Below, one piece after another: positions 1 to 8,780 of a DNA stretch of 64,000 nt; position 1 is the first letter of the stretch; each line of letters begins with the position of its first letter. The position numbers were made by a program, and so were the translations under genes. The notes beneath the pieces are model-generated. The model ran no database searches and had not been told where the DNA came from. It saw only the letters and a list, made by a program, of their open reading frames with translations. The stretch is taken from the NCBI RefSeq assembly GCF_030816715.1, contig NZ_JAUSYH010000001.1, positions 8,928,001 to 8,992,000 on the forward strand, written 5' to 3'. Source of the DNA: Streptomyces achromogenes. Its GTDB lineage: Bacteria > Actinomycetota > Actinomycetes > Streptomycetales > Streptomycetaceae.

Positions 1-613
1 TCGTGATGCCGAAGCCCTTGAGGAACCCCTCGCGACGCTGCTTGCTGACGGTGGAGTCGTCCGTGCCGTCGAGCATGATCACCTTGGGCGGTCGGCCGGC
101 GAGAGCAGCCCTGAGGTAGGAACCCTGGAGGCGTCCCGCCTTGACGTTGTCCGTCGCGTAGGTGGCGTCGGTCGCGCTCGGCGGCTCGGTGGTGGAGTCC
201 AGCGCGATCACCGCAATGCCCTGTCGGCGGGCCTCCGCGATGGTGCTCAGGAGCCCCGTGCCGTTCGACGGGGTGATGAGGATGCCCTTCACACCGCTGG
301 AGATGAGACTCTCCATCGCGGCGACCTGGCCCTCGTTGTCCCCGTCGAACCGACCGGCCAGGGCGATGAGCTTGGCGTCGTTCTCCGTCGCCGCCGCCAC
401 GGCGGCCTCGCGCAGAGTCACGAAGTACGGATTGGTCTCGGTCTTGGTCACGAGGCCGATCTTGACCTTCCCCGACCCCGTGCCACCGCTGTCGCTATGC
501 CCCTCGCCGCATCCGGCGGCCCCGAGCAGAAGGCCACCCACCATGAGGAGCGCCGCTCCCCGTCGGCAACGCCACTGACATGCGCGCTCGCGGCTCGGAG
601 GGTCGTGTGTCAT
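1..613 (-). CDS. Sugar ABC transporter substrate-binding lipoprotein (ribose/fructose type), 3' end outside window
   Basis: This gene encodes the extracellular sugar-binding component of a CUT2-type ABC importer (Peripla_BP_4 fold). About 204 N-terminal residues are visible and the rest lies left of the window. The ATG at 613 follows an AGGAGGG ribosome site. A basic N-terminus leads into a hydrophobic stretch and a lipobox ending LLGAAGC, so the protein should be anchored to the outer membrane face. The mature start KIGLVTKTETNPYF and later GVKGILITPSNG and VIALDSTT are typical of ribose/fructose binders. The ATPase gene at 772 is divergent, sharing a 158-bp upstream region. The exact sugar cannot be read from the sequence. 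Confidence 0.85.
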   Translation of the reverse strand, partial: MTHDPPSRERACQWRCRRGAALLMVGGLLLGAAGCGEGHSDSGGTGSGKVKIGLVTKTETNPYFVTLREAAVAAATENDAKLIALAGRFDGDNEGQVAAMESLISSGVKGILITPSNGTGLLSTIAEARRQGIAVIALDSTTEPPSATDATYATDNVKAGRLQGSYLRAALAGRPPKVIMLDGTDDSTVSKQRREGFLKGFGIT

Positions 614-771
614 GGTCGCCCTCCTCTGGCCGGCGCAACGCCCCACGATCCCCACTTCTGCCTCATGTGCCGAGACTATTCCGAAAGATAACGTAAGCGA
701 GCTTTGACCTACCGTTACCACAGGGCGGATTTCCGCCGAGACCTTGCACGCACGGAGGAGGCGAGGTACGC

Positions 772-1533
772 GTGACCGGTTCGCCGCTGCTCGCACTGCG
801 TGGCATCTCCAAGCGGTTCGGTGCCGTGCAGGCCCTGAAGGACGTCGAGCTGGAAGTCCACCCGGGCGAGGTCGTCGCCCTTCTGGGGGACAACGGCGCT
901 GGCAAGTCCACCCTCGTCAGGGTCATCGCGGGCGTCGCACCGGCCGATACCGGCGCCATCGAGTGGGAGGGCCGGCCGGTGCAGATCAGGACCCCTCAGG
1001 TCGCCCAACACCTCGGCATCGCGACCGTGTATCAGAACCTGGCGCTGTGCGACGGCCTCGATGTGGCCGAGAACCTTTTTCTCGGCCGGGAGCGGAGAAG
1101 CCCCGGTGCCCTGGGCCGCCTCTTCCGGCACATGGACAAGAGCAGCATGCGCGTAGAGGCGCGTCGGCAGCTGGACGCACTGGGCATTCGCGTCCCCGAC
1201 ATGCGCACCCCCGTCGCCACGCTGTCGGCAGGCCAGCGGCAGACGGTCGCGATCTCTCGGGCGCTCCTGGGCAAACCGAAGGCCGTCCTACTCGACGAGC
1301 CCACCGCGGCACTCGGCAAACAGCAGGCAGGCCATGTCCTCGACCTGGTCGACAAGCTCCGCGAACAGGGGATCGGGGTGATCCTCATCAGTCACAACTT
1401 GGGAGACGTCAAGGCCGTCGCGGACCGGGCCGCGGTGCTGCGGCTCGGCTACAACAACGGTTTCTTCGATGTACCGACCACATCTCAGGACCGGATCATC
1501 TCCTCCATCACAGGGATCTCGAGCAGCCCTTGA
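772..1533 (+). CDS. Sugar ABC transporter ATP-binding protein, single-domain (FrcA-like)
   Basis: This 253-residue cytoplasmic ATPase would power a CUT2 sugar importer. It carries a Walker A (GDNGAGKST, residues 39-47), an LSAGQ signature (151-155) followed by RQTVAISRALL, and a Walker B (VLLDEPTAAL, about 172-180). It has one ABC module, as in fructose importer ATPases, not the two-module RbsA/XylG form. The GTG start at 772 follows GGAGGAGG. It is divergent from the binding protein gene. No permease follows; the next 500 bp holds a coding remnant and CRISPR-like repeats, so the permease is either left of the window or lost. Confidence 0.88.
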   Translation: MTGSPLLALRGISKRFGAVQALKDVELEVHPGEVVALLGDNGAGKSTLVRVIAGVAPADTGAIEWEGRPVQIRTPQVAQHLGIATVYQNLALCDGLDVAENLFLGRERRSPGALGRLFRHMDKSSMRVEARRQLDALGIRVPDMRTPVATLSAGQRQTVAISRALLGKPKAVLLDEPTAALGKQQAGHVLDLVDKLREQGIGVILISHNLGDVKAVADRAAVLRLGYNNGFFDVPTTSQDRIISSITGISSSP

Positions 1534-1553
1534 CCCGCGCAGGATCCGCAACC

Positions 1554-1800
1554 CCACGCGGGACCGGCACGTGCCGACGGTGCGCGCGGTGGTCCATCAG
1601 GCCGTCCGCGACGTCCGTACCGTCCCGTCTCCGGCGCCGGCGGATCCCGCGCTCGCGGCGCTGCGCCGCGTCCTCGACGGTCTCGCCGCCAGCGCGCACG
1701 GGATCGGCGAGTTGATGCTGTGCCGCCCCGCGCACGACCTGGTGAGACTCCCGACATCAGCGACGGCGGGCAGTCGGAGGTGTCGCCCGCTCGATCACCG
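1554..1800 (+). pseudogene. Unrecognised coding remnant
   Basis: One frame shows clear G/C-rich third positions and a plausible peptide (PTVRAVVHQAVRDVRTV, then ALAALRRVLDGLAA). It has no convincing start or ribosome site and runs straight into the CRISPR-like repeats. I do not recognise the family. It looks like the truncated piece of a lost gene. Confidence 0.3.
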
Positions 1801-1804
1801 TGGC

Positions 1805-1894
1805 GGGACCATCCCCGCGCTCGGGGATGGTCCCACGGCCAACTCGCGAATCGACCGCAGTTCCGGTTGCTCCCCGCGCCCGCGGGGTGGCTCC
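1805..1894. CRISPR. Degenerate two-repeat CRISPR-like unit with type I-E geometry
   Basis: Two diverged 29-nt GC-rich palindromic units lie at 1805-1833 (contains CCCGCGCTCGGGGATGGTCC) and 1866-1894 (contains GCTCCCCGCGCCCGCGGGG). They are separated by exactly 32 nt (1834-1865), the repeat and spacer size usual for actinobacterial type I-E arrays, and both resemble the usual CCCCGC...GCGGGG...TGGTCC repeat. No third repeat is seen 61 nt to either side and no cas gene is present in the window. It is either a relic array or a solitary repeat pair. Confidence 0.5.
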
Positions 1895-2047
1895 GTGGGA
1901 CCACGGAGCCCCAGTGCCGCCGAGCTGGTCGTCGGGGCGGTCCTGGCCCGGGCGGGCGGCGGTGATTGAAGGCTTGGCAGGGCCGCCCGCCGAACACGGC
2001 GGTCTGCCAAGCCTTGGCGAAGTCGGCCGGATCTACAGCGGTTGTGG

Positions 2048-2893
2048 TCAGAGGCCGATGTCGGCCAGCCACTGGCTTGTGGTCCGGGGGGTGACTCCCA
2101 GCAGTTTCTGGGCGGAGGTCTCCGGTGCGATCGAGCGGCCAGGCATGGAGCTCATCGCTCGGTATGCCCCTGCGATGTCCGCGGCGGCGCTCTCCCCGAT
2201 CAGGGGAGCGATCGAGGTACGGAACTCCTCGGCGGTGATCTGGTCGAAGGCCACGTCCCGTGCGAGCCGGGTGCCGAATGCTTCGGCCAGGTCCGGCCCC
2301 GTGATCGCCGGGTACTGGCCGACGGAGACCACGCCGGTGACGTCCGTGCGGTCGAGCAGGGCGACAGCGGCGTCGGCGATGTCCAGGTGGGAGGCCCAGG
2401 AGACGGGGAAGTCGGCCCGGATCGGGTAGGGCAGTACGCCGCGCTCGCGGACCGAGCCGATGACGTGCGGCATGAGCAGGTTCTCGAGGTAGAGCTCGGG
2501 TGCGATGACCGCGTGGGATACACCGCTGTCGGCCAGGCCGGCGGCCAGGGTCGCGGCGGCACCGCCGATGGCGGGATCGATGGGGAAGCCGCTGGTGGAG
2601 AACACGACGCGGTCCGGCCGGGCCTCGCGGACAGCGGTGAGAATGTTGTGCGCGTAGGTCTGGCGGTCCTCCTCCGGGGCCACCGGCAGGTGGACGAAGA
2701 TCCCCTCGGCACCTCGGTAGGCGTCGGTCAGGTCGGCGGCGGAGGAGTAGCCGGCGGCCACGACGTGCTGCGCGCCGGGCACGACGGCGTCGGGGTTGCG
2801 GGTCAGAGCGGTGACGGTCCTGCCTGCGGCGGCGAGAGCGGCGACGACGGGGGCACCCTGGGCGCCGGTGGCGCCATGAATCACGTAGGTCAT
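2048..2893 (-). CDS. NmrA-like NAD(P)-binding oxidoreductase
   Basis: This 281-residue protein is an atypical short-chain dehydrogenase of the NmrA/QorB type. The N-terminal GATGAQG at residues 7-13 is the Rossmann dinucleotide-binding loop, followed by VVAALAAAGRTVTALTRNP. The C-terminal half is the variable substrate region. Such proteins act as quinone or NAD(P)H reductases or as redox sensors; the substrate is unknown. It is divergent from the HxlR regulator at 2958 across 64 bp that contain a strong palindrome, the usual arrangement for HxlR-controlled reductases. Confidence 0.87.
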   Translation of the reverse strand: MTYVIHGATGAQGAPVVAALAAAGRTVTALTRNPDAVVPGAQHVVAAGYSSAADLTDAYRGAEGIFVHLPVAPEEDRQTYAHNILTAVREARPDRVVFSTSGFPIDPAIGGAAATLAAGLADSGVSHAVIAPELYLENLLMPHVIGSVRERGVLPYPIRADFPVSWASHLDIADAAVALLDRTDVTGVVSVGQYPAITGPDLAEAFGTRLARDVAFDQITAEEFRTSIAPLIGESAAADIAGAYRAMSSMPGRSIAPETSAQKLLGVTPRTTSQWLADIGL

Positions 2894-2899
2894 GACGCC

Positions 2900-2950
2900 A
2901 TTAGTGCATGTGATGCACCAGTTACATCAACTGCACTAATGGGGTACGGT
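2900..2950 (+). promoter_or_regulatory. Palindromic operator and promoter between nmrA-like and hxlR-like genes
   Basis: A perfect 9-bp inverted repeat (ATTAGTGCA at 2900-2908, TGCACTAAT at 2932-2940) encloses a smaller one, GTGCAT/ATGCAC (2904-2909, 2913-2918). A plus-strand promoter fits as TTACAT (2922-2927), a 17-bp gap and TACGGT (2945-2950). The -10 box ends 7 bp before the GTG at 2958, so the regulator mRNA may be leaderless. The operator would cover both divergent promoters. Confidence 0.6.
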
Positions 2951-2957
2951 CAAAACT

Positions 2958-3311
2958 GTGACTGATCCCTGTCTGCCCGAGTGCGGTGTCGCCCGGTTCC
3001 TCACGCTGCTCAACGGGCCGTGGGCCACTCTGATCGTGCGCGAACTGCTGCATGGCTCCCACCGGTTCAACCAGCTGCGCGAGGCCCTGCCCGGCATCAG
3101 CCCGCACACCCTGACCAGCCGACTGCGCCAGTTCGAGACCTACGGCATCGTCACTCGCACCACGTACGCGGAGATCCCCCCGCGCGTCGAGTATCAGCTC
3201 ACCCCCCTCGGCGAGGGGTTGCGCGACGTTCTCGACGCAATGGCGACCTGGGCCGATTCGGTCCCCGTCCCGGAGGACACGAAGCTCGTTCGCAAACTGT
3301 CCGACCTGTGA
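2958..3311 (+). CDS. HxlR family winged-helix transcriptional regulator
   Basis: This 117-residue protein is a complete HxlR-type winged helix. The sequence NGPWATLIVRELLHG, then FNQLREALPGISPHTLTSRL, matches the recognition region of the family, and a PPRVEYQLTPLGEGL wing follows. A Cys lies near the N-terminus (CLPECG, two Cys) where redox- or electrophile-sensing members carry one. It probably represses the divergent oxidoreductase and itself through the shared palindrome. The GTG start at 2958 has no ribosome site, which fits a leaderless transcript. Confidence 0.9.
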   Translation: MTDPCLPECGVARFLTLLNGPWATLIVRELLHGSHRFNQLREALPGISPHTLTSRLRQFETYGIVTRTTYAEIPPRVEYQLTPLGEGLRDVLDAMATWADSVPVPEDTKLVRKLSDL

Positions 3312-3363
3312 GGCAGTCGACGAGGTACGTCTGCCGGAAACGTGAGGCTGCCCCACGGGCCGC

Positions 3364-4821
3364 TCAGAGGGTCGCGCGCAAGTGGCTGATCGTCACGAAG
3401 TGGTAGCCGCGGGCGGTGAGGGTGCGCAGGATCTCGGGGACGGCGGCGACCGAGGTGGGGTGGATGTCGTGGATCAGGACGACGTCGTTGCGTTCGGCCT
3501 GGGAGATGACTGTCTTGGTGACCTCGGCCGGGTCGTGGGTCTTCCAGTCGAGGGTGTCCCTGTCCCACAGGACGGGGGAGAGGCTGGTGGCCGCCCGGAC
3601 GTTGCCGTCGATCGCGCCGTACGGCGGGCGGAAGAGCGTCGGCTCCTTGCCCGTGGCGGCCTTGATCGCCGCGCTTGTGCGCTCCAACTGGGAGCGGATC
3701 TGGGCGGGGGTGAGGTTGGTGAGGACCGGGTGGTTCCAGGAGTGGTTGGCGACCTCGTGGCCTGACTTCATCTCGGCGCGCACGATGTCCGGGTGGGCGG
3801 CGACGTTCTGGCCGACCACGAAGAAGGTGGCCCGCGCCTTGTACTGGGCGAGGTACTTGAGCAGCGTTCCCGTCTCGGGGGCGGCGGGCCCGTCGTCGAA
3901 GGTCAGGGCGATGCACTTGATCCTGGAGCAGTCCGTGCTGTCCTCGCCCGGGTCCGGCTGCGCGGAGACGGACGGGGCGGGTGTCTGTACGGCACCTAGG
4001 TCGAGCTTGTCGTCCGGGGCGGTGGTCTGCTTCTGGGCGCGGCTGCCGAAGCCGGACAGCCACGGGGTGACCGTCGCTCCGGGGAGGGTGACGGAGATGC
4101 GGCCGGCCGGGGGGAAGCCGACCGTGCCCCGGTCGAAGTCCACCTTCAGATCGCCGTCGGCGGTGAAGGCCATGTCGTCCAGGTAGGCGTCGCGGCCTTC
4201 CTGGTCGCCGAGCGCCGCCTCGACGGTGTCGGGGGTGACCCCCTCCCGCTTCTCCAGGCGCTTCGTCAGGGCCGCGACGAAGGCGTCCCGGGAGCTGTCC
4301 GCGATGAGGCCGCGGGACGGCCGGTATTTCTTGGCGGCACCGTCGTACCAGTACGCCCTGGTGTCCAGGCCGTCCGCGTTCGACGTACGGTCCACCGTCG
4401 CCAGCCGGACGCCCAGCACGTCGCCGGAGGCCACAAGGAACGAGAAGCTGACGTTCAGCTCGGGCCCCTCCGGCCCGTCCGCGCCACCACAGCTCGGCGG
4501 GCCGCCGATGTCCTCGCCGAGGAAGCCCGCGAGACGTCCCTCCACTTGCTTCTTCATCGCGGCCGTCATCGCGTCGGCGCCGGGCACGTCCGGGTAACTC
4601 GTGGCCCAGGGGCAGGAGGGATCGGTGCTGCTGTCGCTGACGATGTTCACGCCCTGGAGCTTGGTCAGGTCGACCTGGGTGCCGGTGTCGTTCCCTCCGG
4701 TCCGGGACGGGCCGCCCGGGGAGGGCACGGAGTCCGCCGGTGGCGAGCCGGTGGAGCACGCGGCCGTCAGGGCGAACGAGCCGAGTAGGAGGAGGACAGG
4801 GGCGAGGGTGCGTCTGGGCAT
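3364..4821 (-). CDS. Polysaccharide deacetylase lipoprotein with N-terminal RsiV-like domain
   Basis: This 486-residue protein is a carbohydrate esterase family 4 (NodB) deacetylase, acting on peptidoglycan, chitin or similar N-acetylated glycans outside the cell. The start at 4821 puts a lipobox (LTAAC) after a hydrophobic leader; an upstream in-frame ATG at 4935 would bury it. The C-terminal part (about 305-486) has all five NodB motifs: TFDDGP, HEVANHSWNH, FRPPYG, DTLDW and LIHDIH. The N-terminal half resembles the DUF3298/RsiV fold found in lysozyme-sensing anti-sigma factors and in some deacetylases. It stands alone, convergent with the HxlR gene. Confidence 0.9.
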   Translation of the reverse strand: MPRRTLAPVLLLLGSFALTAACSTGSPPADSVPSPGGPSRTGGNDTGTQVDLTKLQGVNIVSDSSTDPSCPWATSYPDVPGADAMTAAMKKQVEGRLAGFLGEDIGGPPSCGGADGPEGPELNVSFSFLVASGDVLGVRLATVDRTSNADGLDTRAYWYDGAAKKYRPSRGLIADSSRDAFVAALTKRLEKREGVTPDTVEAALGDQEGRDAYLDDMAFTADGDLKVDFDRGTVGFPPAGRISVTLPGATVTPWLSGFGSRAQKQTTAPDDKLDLGAVQTPAPSVSAQPDPGEDSTDCSRIKCIALTFDDGPAAPETGTLLKYLAQYKARATFFVVGQNVAAHPDIVRAEMKSGHEVANHSWNHPVLTNLTPAQIRSQLERTSAAIKAATGKEPTLFRPPYGAIDGNVRAATSLSPVLWDRDTLDWKTHDPAEVTKTVISQAERNDVVLIHDIHPTSVAAVPEILRTLTARGYHFVTISHLRATL

Positions 4822-5132
4822 GCGGGAACCTGAGTGCGTGAGGTGCCGGGGGCGTGGGTCGGGGTGTGCGGTGCGGGAGCTGTCATGGCGCTGCGGCGTC
4901 CCGCTGCGGGCCTTGCGCAGGGCAAGGGCTTTCATTTCGCCGGGTCAACCTATGTTTTCGGCCGGTCTGCGGCAATCCCCGTCGCTCGCCGCCGTCCCAA
5001 TGTGACCACTCTCTCCGGCCGTTCCGCGGGGAGCTGCCGCTGATCGTGTCGTGCAGCAGCGGTTCGAGCCGGCGGGCCGACATCACAAGGGCGCTGATGC
5101 GGCCGGCGCCGAGGTCGGGCACCTGTTGCCAT

Positions 5133-5158
5133 GGCCCCGGCGCACGGGTGCCGGGGCC
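5133..5158 (-). terminator. GC-rich hairpin after the fucosidase gene
   Basis: A perfect 9-bp stem (GGCCCCGGC at 5133-5141, GCCGGGGCC at 5150-5158) with an 8-nt loop lies about 100 bp past the stop of the minus-strand fucosidase gene. There is no T-run, as is common in Streptomyces terminators. The rest of the 436-bp gap 4822-5257 shows no gene. Confidence 0.6.
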
Positions 5159-5257
5159 ACGGCAGGAGAGCCGGGTCAGGCACCCGCACGACTCGGGCCT
5201 GTGCAGAGTCCGGTGGGTCGCCGATCCGTGGTTCGCGGGGTTCCGCGGTCTTTCAGG

Positions 5258-7210
5258 TCAGGACGGAACGATCTGCCATTGCTGCCGCGTTTGTGACGTG
5301 TACGGCTGCTGCTCGATGTTGGCTCCGTCGGCGGTGCTGCCCTCGTCCACGCCGAGGCAGAGCCCGCTGTAGCGGTTGATGAGGAAGTAGTACCCGTCAC
5401 CGGTGGGCGTGACGGCCCAGTGCTGCTGGGGCACGTCGGAGTCCGCGTAGATGGCCACGTTGCCGCCGTCGTCGCGGGAGAGCCCGGCCACTTCCATGAG
5501 CTTGGCGCTGCTGACGCCCTTGATCTCGTAGTAGCCGTCGCCGGTGGAGGCGAAGGTCCACTTCTGGTTGTTGCGGTTCAGCCAGGGCCACTGGAGGATG
5601 TTGGTGCCGTTGGCGGTTCCGTTCCCGCTGACGTCGGCGACCTTGCCGCTGTTGCGGTTGACCAGTCGGTAGACGGTGCCGTCGCCCGGCAGGACCTTGG
5701 AGACGAGGGCGGGCTTGGCCGTCCGGCCCCCGATCCGGATGCCGCCGACGTTGGCGTAGCCGCCGGTGGCCGCGTTCGCCTGGATCCGCACGAAGCCCAC
5801 GTTTCGGGCGGGCCACTCGACCACCTTGGTCTTGCGATTCCCGGCCCAGGTGCCGGTGGCGACCTGGGTGAAGTTCGTGCCGTCGGTGCTGGTGTGGATG
5901 GTGTACGAGGTGATGTCGCCGTCGGTGGAGTCGTTGCGGTTCCACTGCTTGGGCAGGTACTCCAGGGTGGAGACATTGCTCCACACACCACCCAGGTCGA
6001 TCGTGAGGGCGTTGGGCAGGGGAGAGGAGAGCCCCCAGGTCGACCAGCAGGTTTCGTAGCGGACGTCGCTCAGTCCGTCGATGGCGTTGAGCGGTCCCTC
6101 GCCGGTGCGGAAGGCGGTCGCGTACGCGGCGACCGGGGTGAGGGGGTGCTCGGCGCGCAGCGGCTGGGTGGGCAGCGGTGGCCTGGAGGTGTCCGGGCTC
6201 CAGGCGGCACCCACTTCGGCGAGCCGGTTGACGATGTTGGTGTCCAGCAGGCCGTTGCGATTGGGCGGGCAGTTGAGGATGAACGAGGTGTACTTCGGTT
6301 CGAGGTCGGCCAGGTGCGACAGGACCGCGGCTTTGCTCATGAGCCCCTCGGTCGGGGTGGAGGGGTGCCAGAACCAGCCGTTGCTGATGGTCTGCCCCTG
6401 CATTCCGGCGTAGGTGTTGCCGGCCGGCGCCGTGACCCCGAGCGGCTCCTCGAAGAAGATCGCGTCGCTGAGGAAAGGCTCCGACAGCCCACCGATGTCG
6501 ATCATGACGCAGTCCGGCTGCAGTTGCTTCACCAGCGAACGGATCCTCTGGTAGGAGACGGCCTGCTGCCCCATCTGCCAGGCGTAACCGTCGGTCATGA
6601 ACATGTCGATGGTGCCGTAGTTGGTGAGCAACTCGGTGATCTGACCGAGGATGAAGGTCATGTCGCCGGGCTGGATGGCATCGGTGATTTCGAGCCCGGT
6701 CACGTTGTGCCGGCTCTCCCATGCCTCGACGCCGAAGGTGCGGTCCCAGATCGAATAGTAGAACCCGACCTTCAGCCCCTTCGCCCGGAATGCGTCGCAG
6801 TACGCCCGCACCACATCCTGCTTGTAGGAGCTGTTCGCGACGTTCTGGGTGCCGTGGGCGCTCGGCCACAGGGCGAAGCCGTCATGGTGCTTGGTGGTCA
6901 GGATGCCGTAGCTCATCTTCGCGGCGGCCGCCGCGTCGGCCCACTGTGCGCAGTTGACGCTCGGGGGAGCGAAAAGGGTGGGGCTCTGGTTGGGTTCGGC
7001 CCACTCCTGGTTAGTGAACGTGCCCAGGCTGAAGTGGTTGAACATGCCGAACCGCATGTCGACCATGTTGGTCAGGTTGGTCTGTGTTTCCGCGGCGGCC
7101 GCCTGCGACAGAAAGCCGGAGAAGCCGGGGACGATCGGCAGGGCGGTCGCGGCGCTAGCCACACCCGCAGCGCCGAGAAACGTACGACGAGTCATTCTTC
7201 GTGAGGACAT
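5258..7210 (-). CDS. Secreted alpha-L-fucosidase (GH29) with F5/8-type and RICIN modules
   Basis: This 650-residue exported enzyme should release alpha-L-fucose from glycans. A Tat leader (TRRTFLG, residues 7-13) ends near residue 40. The GH29 domain follows, with HHDGF (108-112) and MTDGYAW, whose Asp207 is the likely nucleophile. A discoidin-like module comes next (about 385-515), then a C-terminal beta-trefoil lectin domain with QKW, QHW and QQW repeats. The ATG at 7210 follows AGGAG; the open frame extends upstream but lacks a leader there. A perfect 23-bp tandem repeat lies just upstream. The RICIN tail would hold the enzyme on its polysaccharide. Confidence 0.9.
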   Translation of the reverse strand: MSSRRMTRRTFLGAAGVASAATALPIVPGFSGFLSQAAAAETQTNLTNMVDMRFGMFNHFSLGTFTNQEWAEPNQSPTLFAPPSVNCAQWADAAAAAKMSYGILTTKHHDGFALWPSAHGTQNVANSSYKQDVVRAYCDAFRAKGLKVGFYYSIWDRTFGVEAWESRHNVTGLEITDAIQPGDMTFILGQITELLTNYGTIDMFMTDGYAWQMGQQAVSYQRIRSLVKQLQPDCVMIDIGGLSEPFLSDAIFFEEPLGVTAPAGNTYAGMQGQTISNGWFWHPSTPTEGLMSKAAVLSHLADLEPKYTSFILNCPPNRNGLLDTNIVNRLAEVGAAWSPDTSRPPLPTQPLRAEHPLTPVAAYATAFRTGEGPLNAIDGLSDVRYETCWSTWGLSSPLPNALTIDLGGVWSNVSTLEYLPKQWNRNDSTDGDITSYTIHTSTDGTNFTQVATGTWAGNRKTKVVEWPARNVGFVRIQANAATGGYANVGGIRIGGRTAKPALVSKVLPGDGTVYRLVNRNSGKVADVSGNGTANGTNILQWPWLNRNNQKWTFASTGDGYYEIKGVSSAKLMEVAGLSRDDGGNVAIYADSDVPQQHWAVTPTGDGYYFLINRYSGLCLGVDEGSTADGANIEQQPYTSQTRQQWQIVPS

Positions 7211-7225
7211 GGCCCACTCCTGTGG

Positions 7226-7271
7226 ATCGATGGCAATGGTTGCGGTGAATCGATGGCAATGGTTGCGGTGA
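7226..7271. repeat. Perfect 23-bp tandem duplication upstream of the fucosidase gene
   Basis: The unit begins ATCGATGGCAATGG and ends TTGCGGTGA; it occurs twice without mismatch at 7226-7248 and 7249-7271. It lies 16 bp upstream of the fucosidase start, just before its ribosome site, so it is in the leader or promoter. It could double an operator or alter leader folding. Confidence 0.85.
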
Positions 7272-8392
7272 CGACGTCCCAGGTGGCAGTCGACGGCCTG
7301 GGCGCCGGGGCACGGACGGATGACGAAGTGGCTGTGGAACGGAGCTCCGCTGAAACCTGCAGGCCAGGCGGATGCGAAGCGGAAGGTGACCACCCGAGGT
7401 TGGCGACCGGCTGTCGTGGGGCGGCTCAATCGGCTCGGCGTTGAGCGGTGAACGTGCAGGTCGGTGCTGCTCGGTGCCCCTGGGGCCGTCGTGCCGACGT
7501 CGCCTTCAAGAGGGGCGCGTCGCGGGACGAGGTACCGCTCTGGGACGGGCCGGAAGCTGCATGGCCAGGTTTGGTCGGCGGTGTCGGTGGAACCGGGATG
7601 CGTTGGTCACGGTCACGGAGCGGCAGCGCGCGCGATCCGGTGACGAGTAGTGAGAGCACACACGGGAAGGCGGCCGGCACGAGCAGTGCGGCGCGCCGGC
7701 CATCAGCAACTCCTGCACGAAGAGGGCACAGACGGAGGGCGAAGCCCGCCCTCGGCGGACCGTCGTGCCGGCGAGTGCCCCTTCTGCGGCTGATCCGCTC
7801 TGACAATGCGATCTCCTGACTTCCCCGGGACAACACACCGTGCTGCGGCTCGGCAACCGGGCTGAACGGAGTGACCAGTCACCCTCGGAACGGCGAGCTG
7901 CAAAGAGCCCACCTGAACGGTGTGGCTCGCCGGAGTGACATCGGATCTATTAACGGGCTTGAGTGCTGAGTCTGTCTAGGGGGTCGACAGAAACTTCGCG
8001 ATCACAGCTGATGGAGCACTCGAACCGCGTGATCAAGTCGCCGGGTGCAGGATATGGAAAGCTCGATACATCGGGTGAATCGGATGGCTGGGGCCCTTGT
8101 GGAGGCACCTCTGGATGGTCGGGCGCGGGCGGCACCAGAACCGCCGCTACGCGCCGCCCGTCCGGGACGACGCGGTGGTCCCCCGTACGGGCGCAGCGGC
8201 AGACTCCTGGCGCCGTCATGACGCGTCCCCGCTGGCGTCTGCTCCTGAGTGGCGGACTCGCGGCGCGTCGGCAACACCGGAACGGCGCGTGATGTCATCA
8301 CGTCATTCCATTGGTTACGTTGAGGTGACTGGATCTCGATGGTGAGTATGGAGGCGCAGCAGGGAGGACTCGCCGAAGGAGAGGGGTCGACC
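7272..8392. other. Long region without a recognisable gene
   Basis: Several short open frames overlap here on both strands but none shows consistent codon bias, a recognised domain or a good ribosome site. The stretch separates the fucosidase gene from the LacI gene, and the part nearest 7272 probably carries the fucosidase promoter. Confidence 0.5.
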
Positions 8393-8583
8393 ATGAGGTC
8401 CACCGTCGCGCTCGTGATCGGCGAGATGTTCGGCGGCCTGACGACGGCCACCGAAGGGACGTTCGCGCTAAAGCCGATCACGGGGCCCACGGCGAACGGC
8501 TCACTGGCCGCGGCGCATGTCTACTGCGACGTCGTCGACCTGCTGCGGATCGAGGGCGCGCGCAGCGCATGGTCCGCACCAGC
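8393..8583 (+). pseudogene. Short coding remnant of unknown family
   Basis: From the ATG at 8393 the frame shows very strong G/C third-position bias and reads MRSTVALVIGEMFGGLTTAT at its N-terminus. An AAGGAGAGG site lies 12 bp upstream. The bias fades near 8583, and related-looking sequence continues in another frame (GPYAVDDVTFVGTELV). I read it as a frameshifted or truncated gene; I do not recognise the family. Confidence 0.35.
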
Positions 8584-8780
8584 TGAGCACCCATGGGCCC
8601 TATGCCGTCGACGACGTCACCTTCGTCGGAACCGAGTTGGTCACTCCCTCCTCGACCCTGCCCTGGCGGCACGACGCGCTCAGCTCGACGACTCCCGGGC
8701 AGCCGCCCTCGCTGCTGCCCGGACACTTGTCCCGCGCCCCGTGGCGTGCCGGAAAAAGAGTCGGTGCGGCATGGCGCTGG

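Noticed and set aside
1805..1894. A full CRISPR-Cas system
   Set aside because: Only two degenerate repeats are present, no cas gene lies in the window, and no third repeat occurs at 61-nt spacing.
5420..7204. Open frame of 594 codons opposite the fucosidase
   Set aside because: Gly/Val/Asp-rich mirror frame without any recognisable domain.
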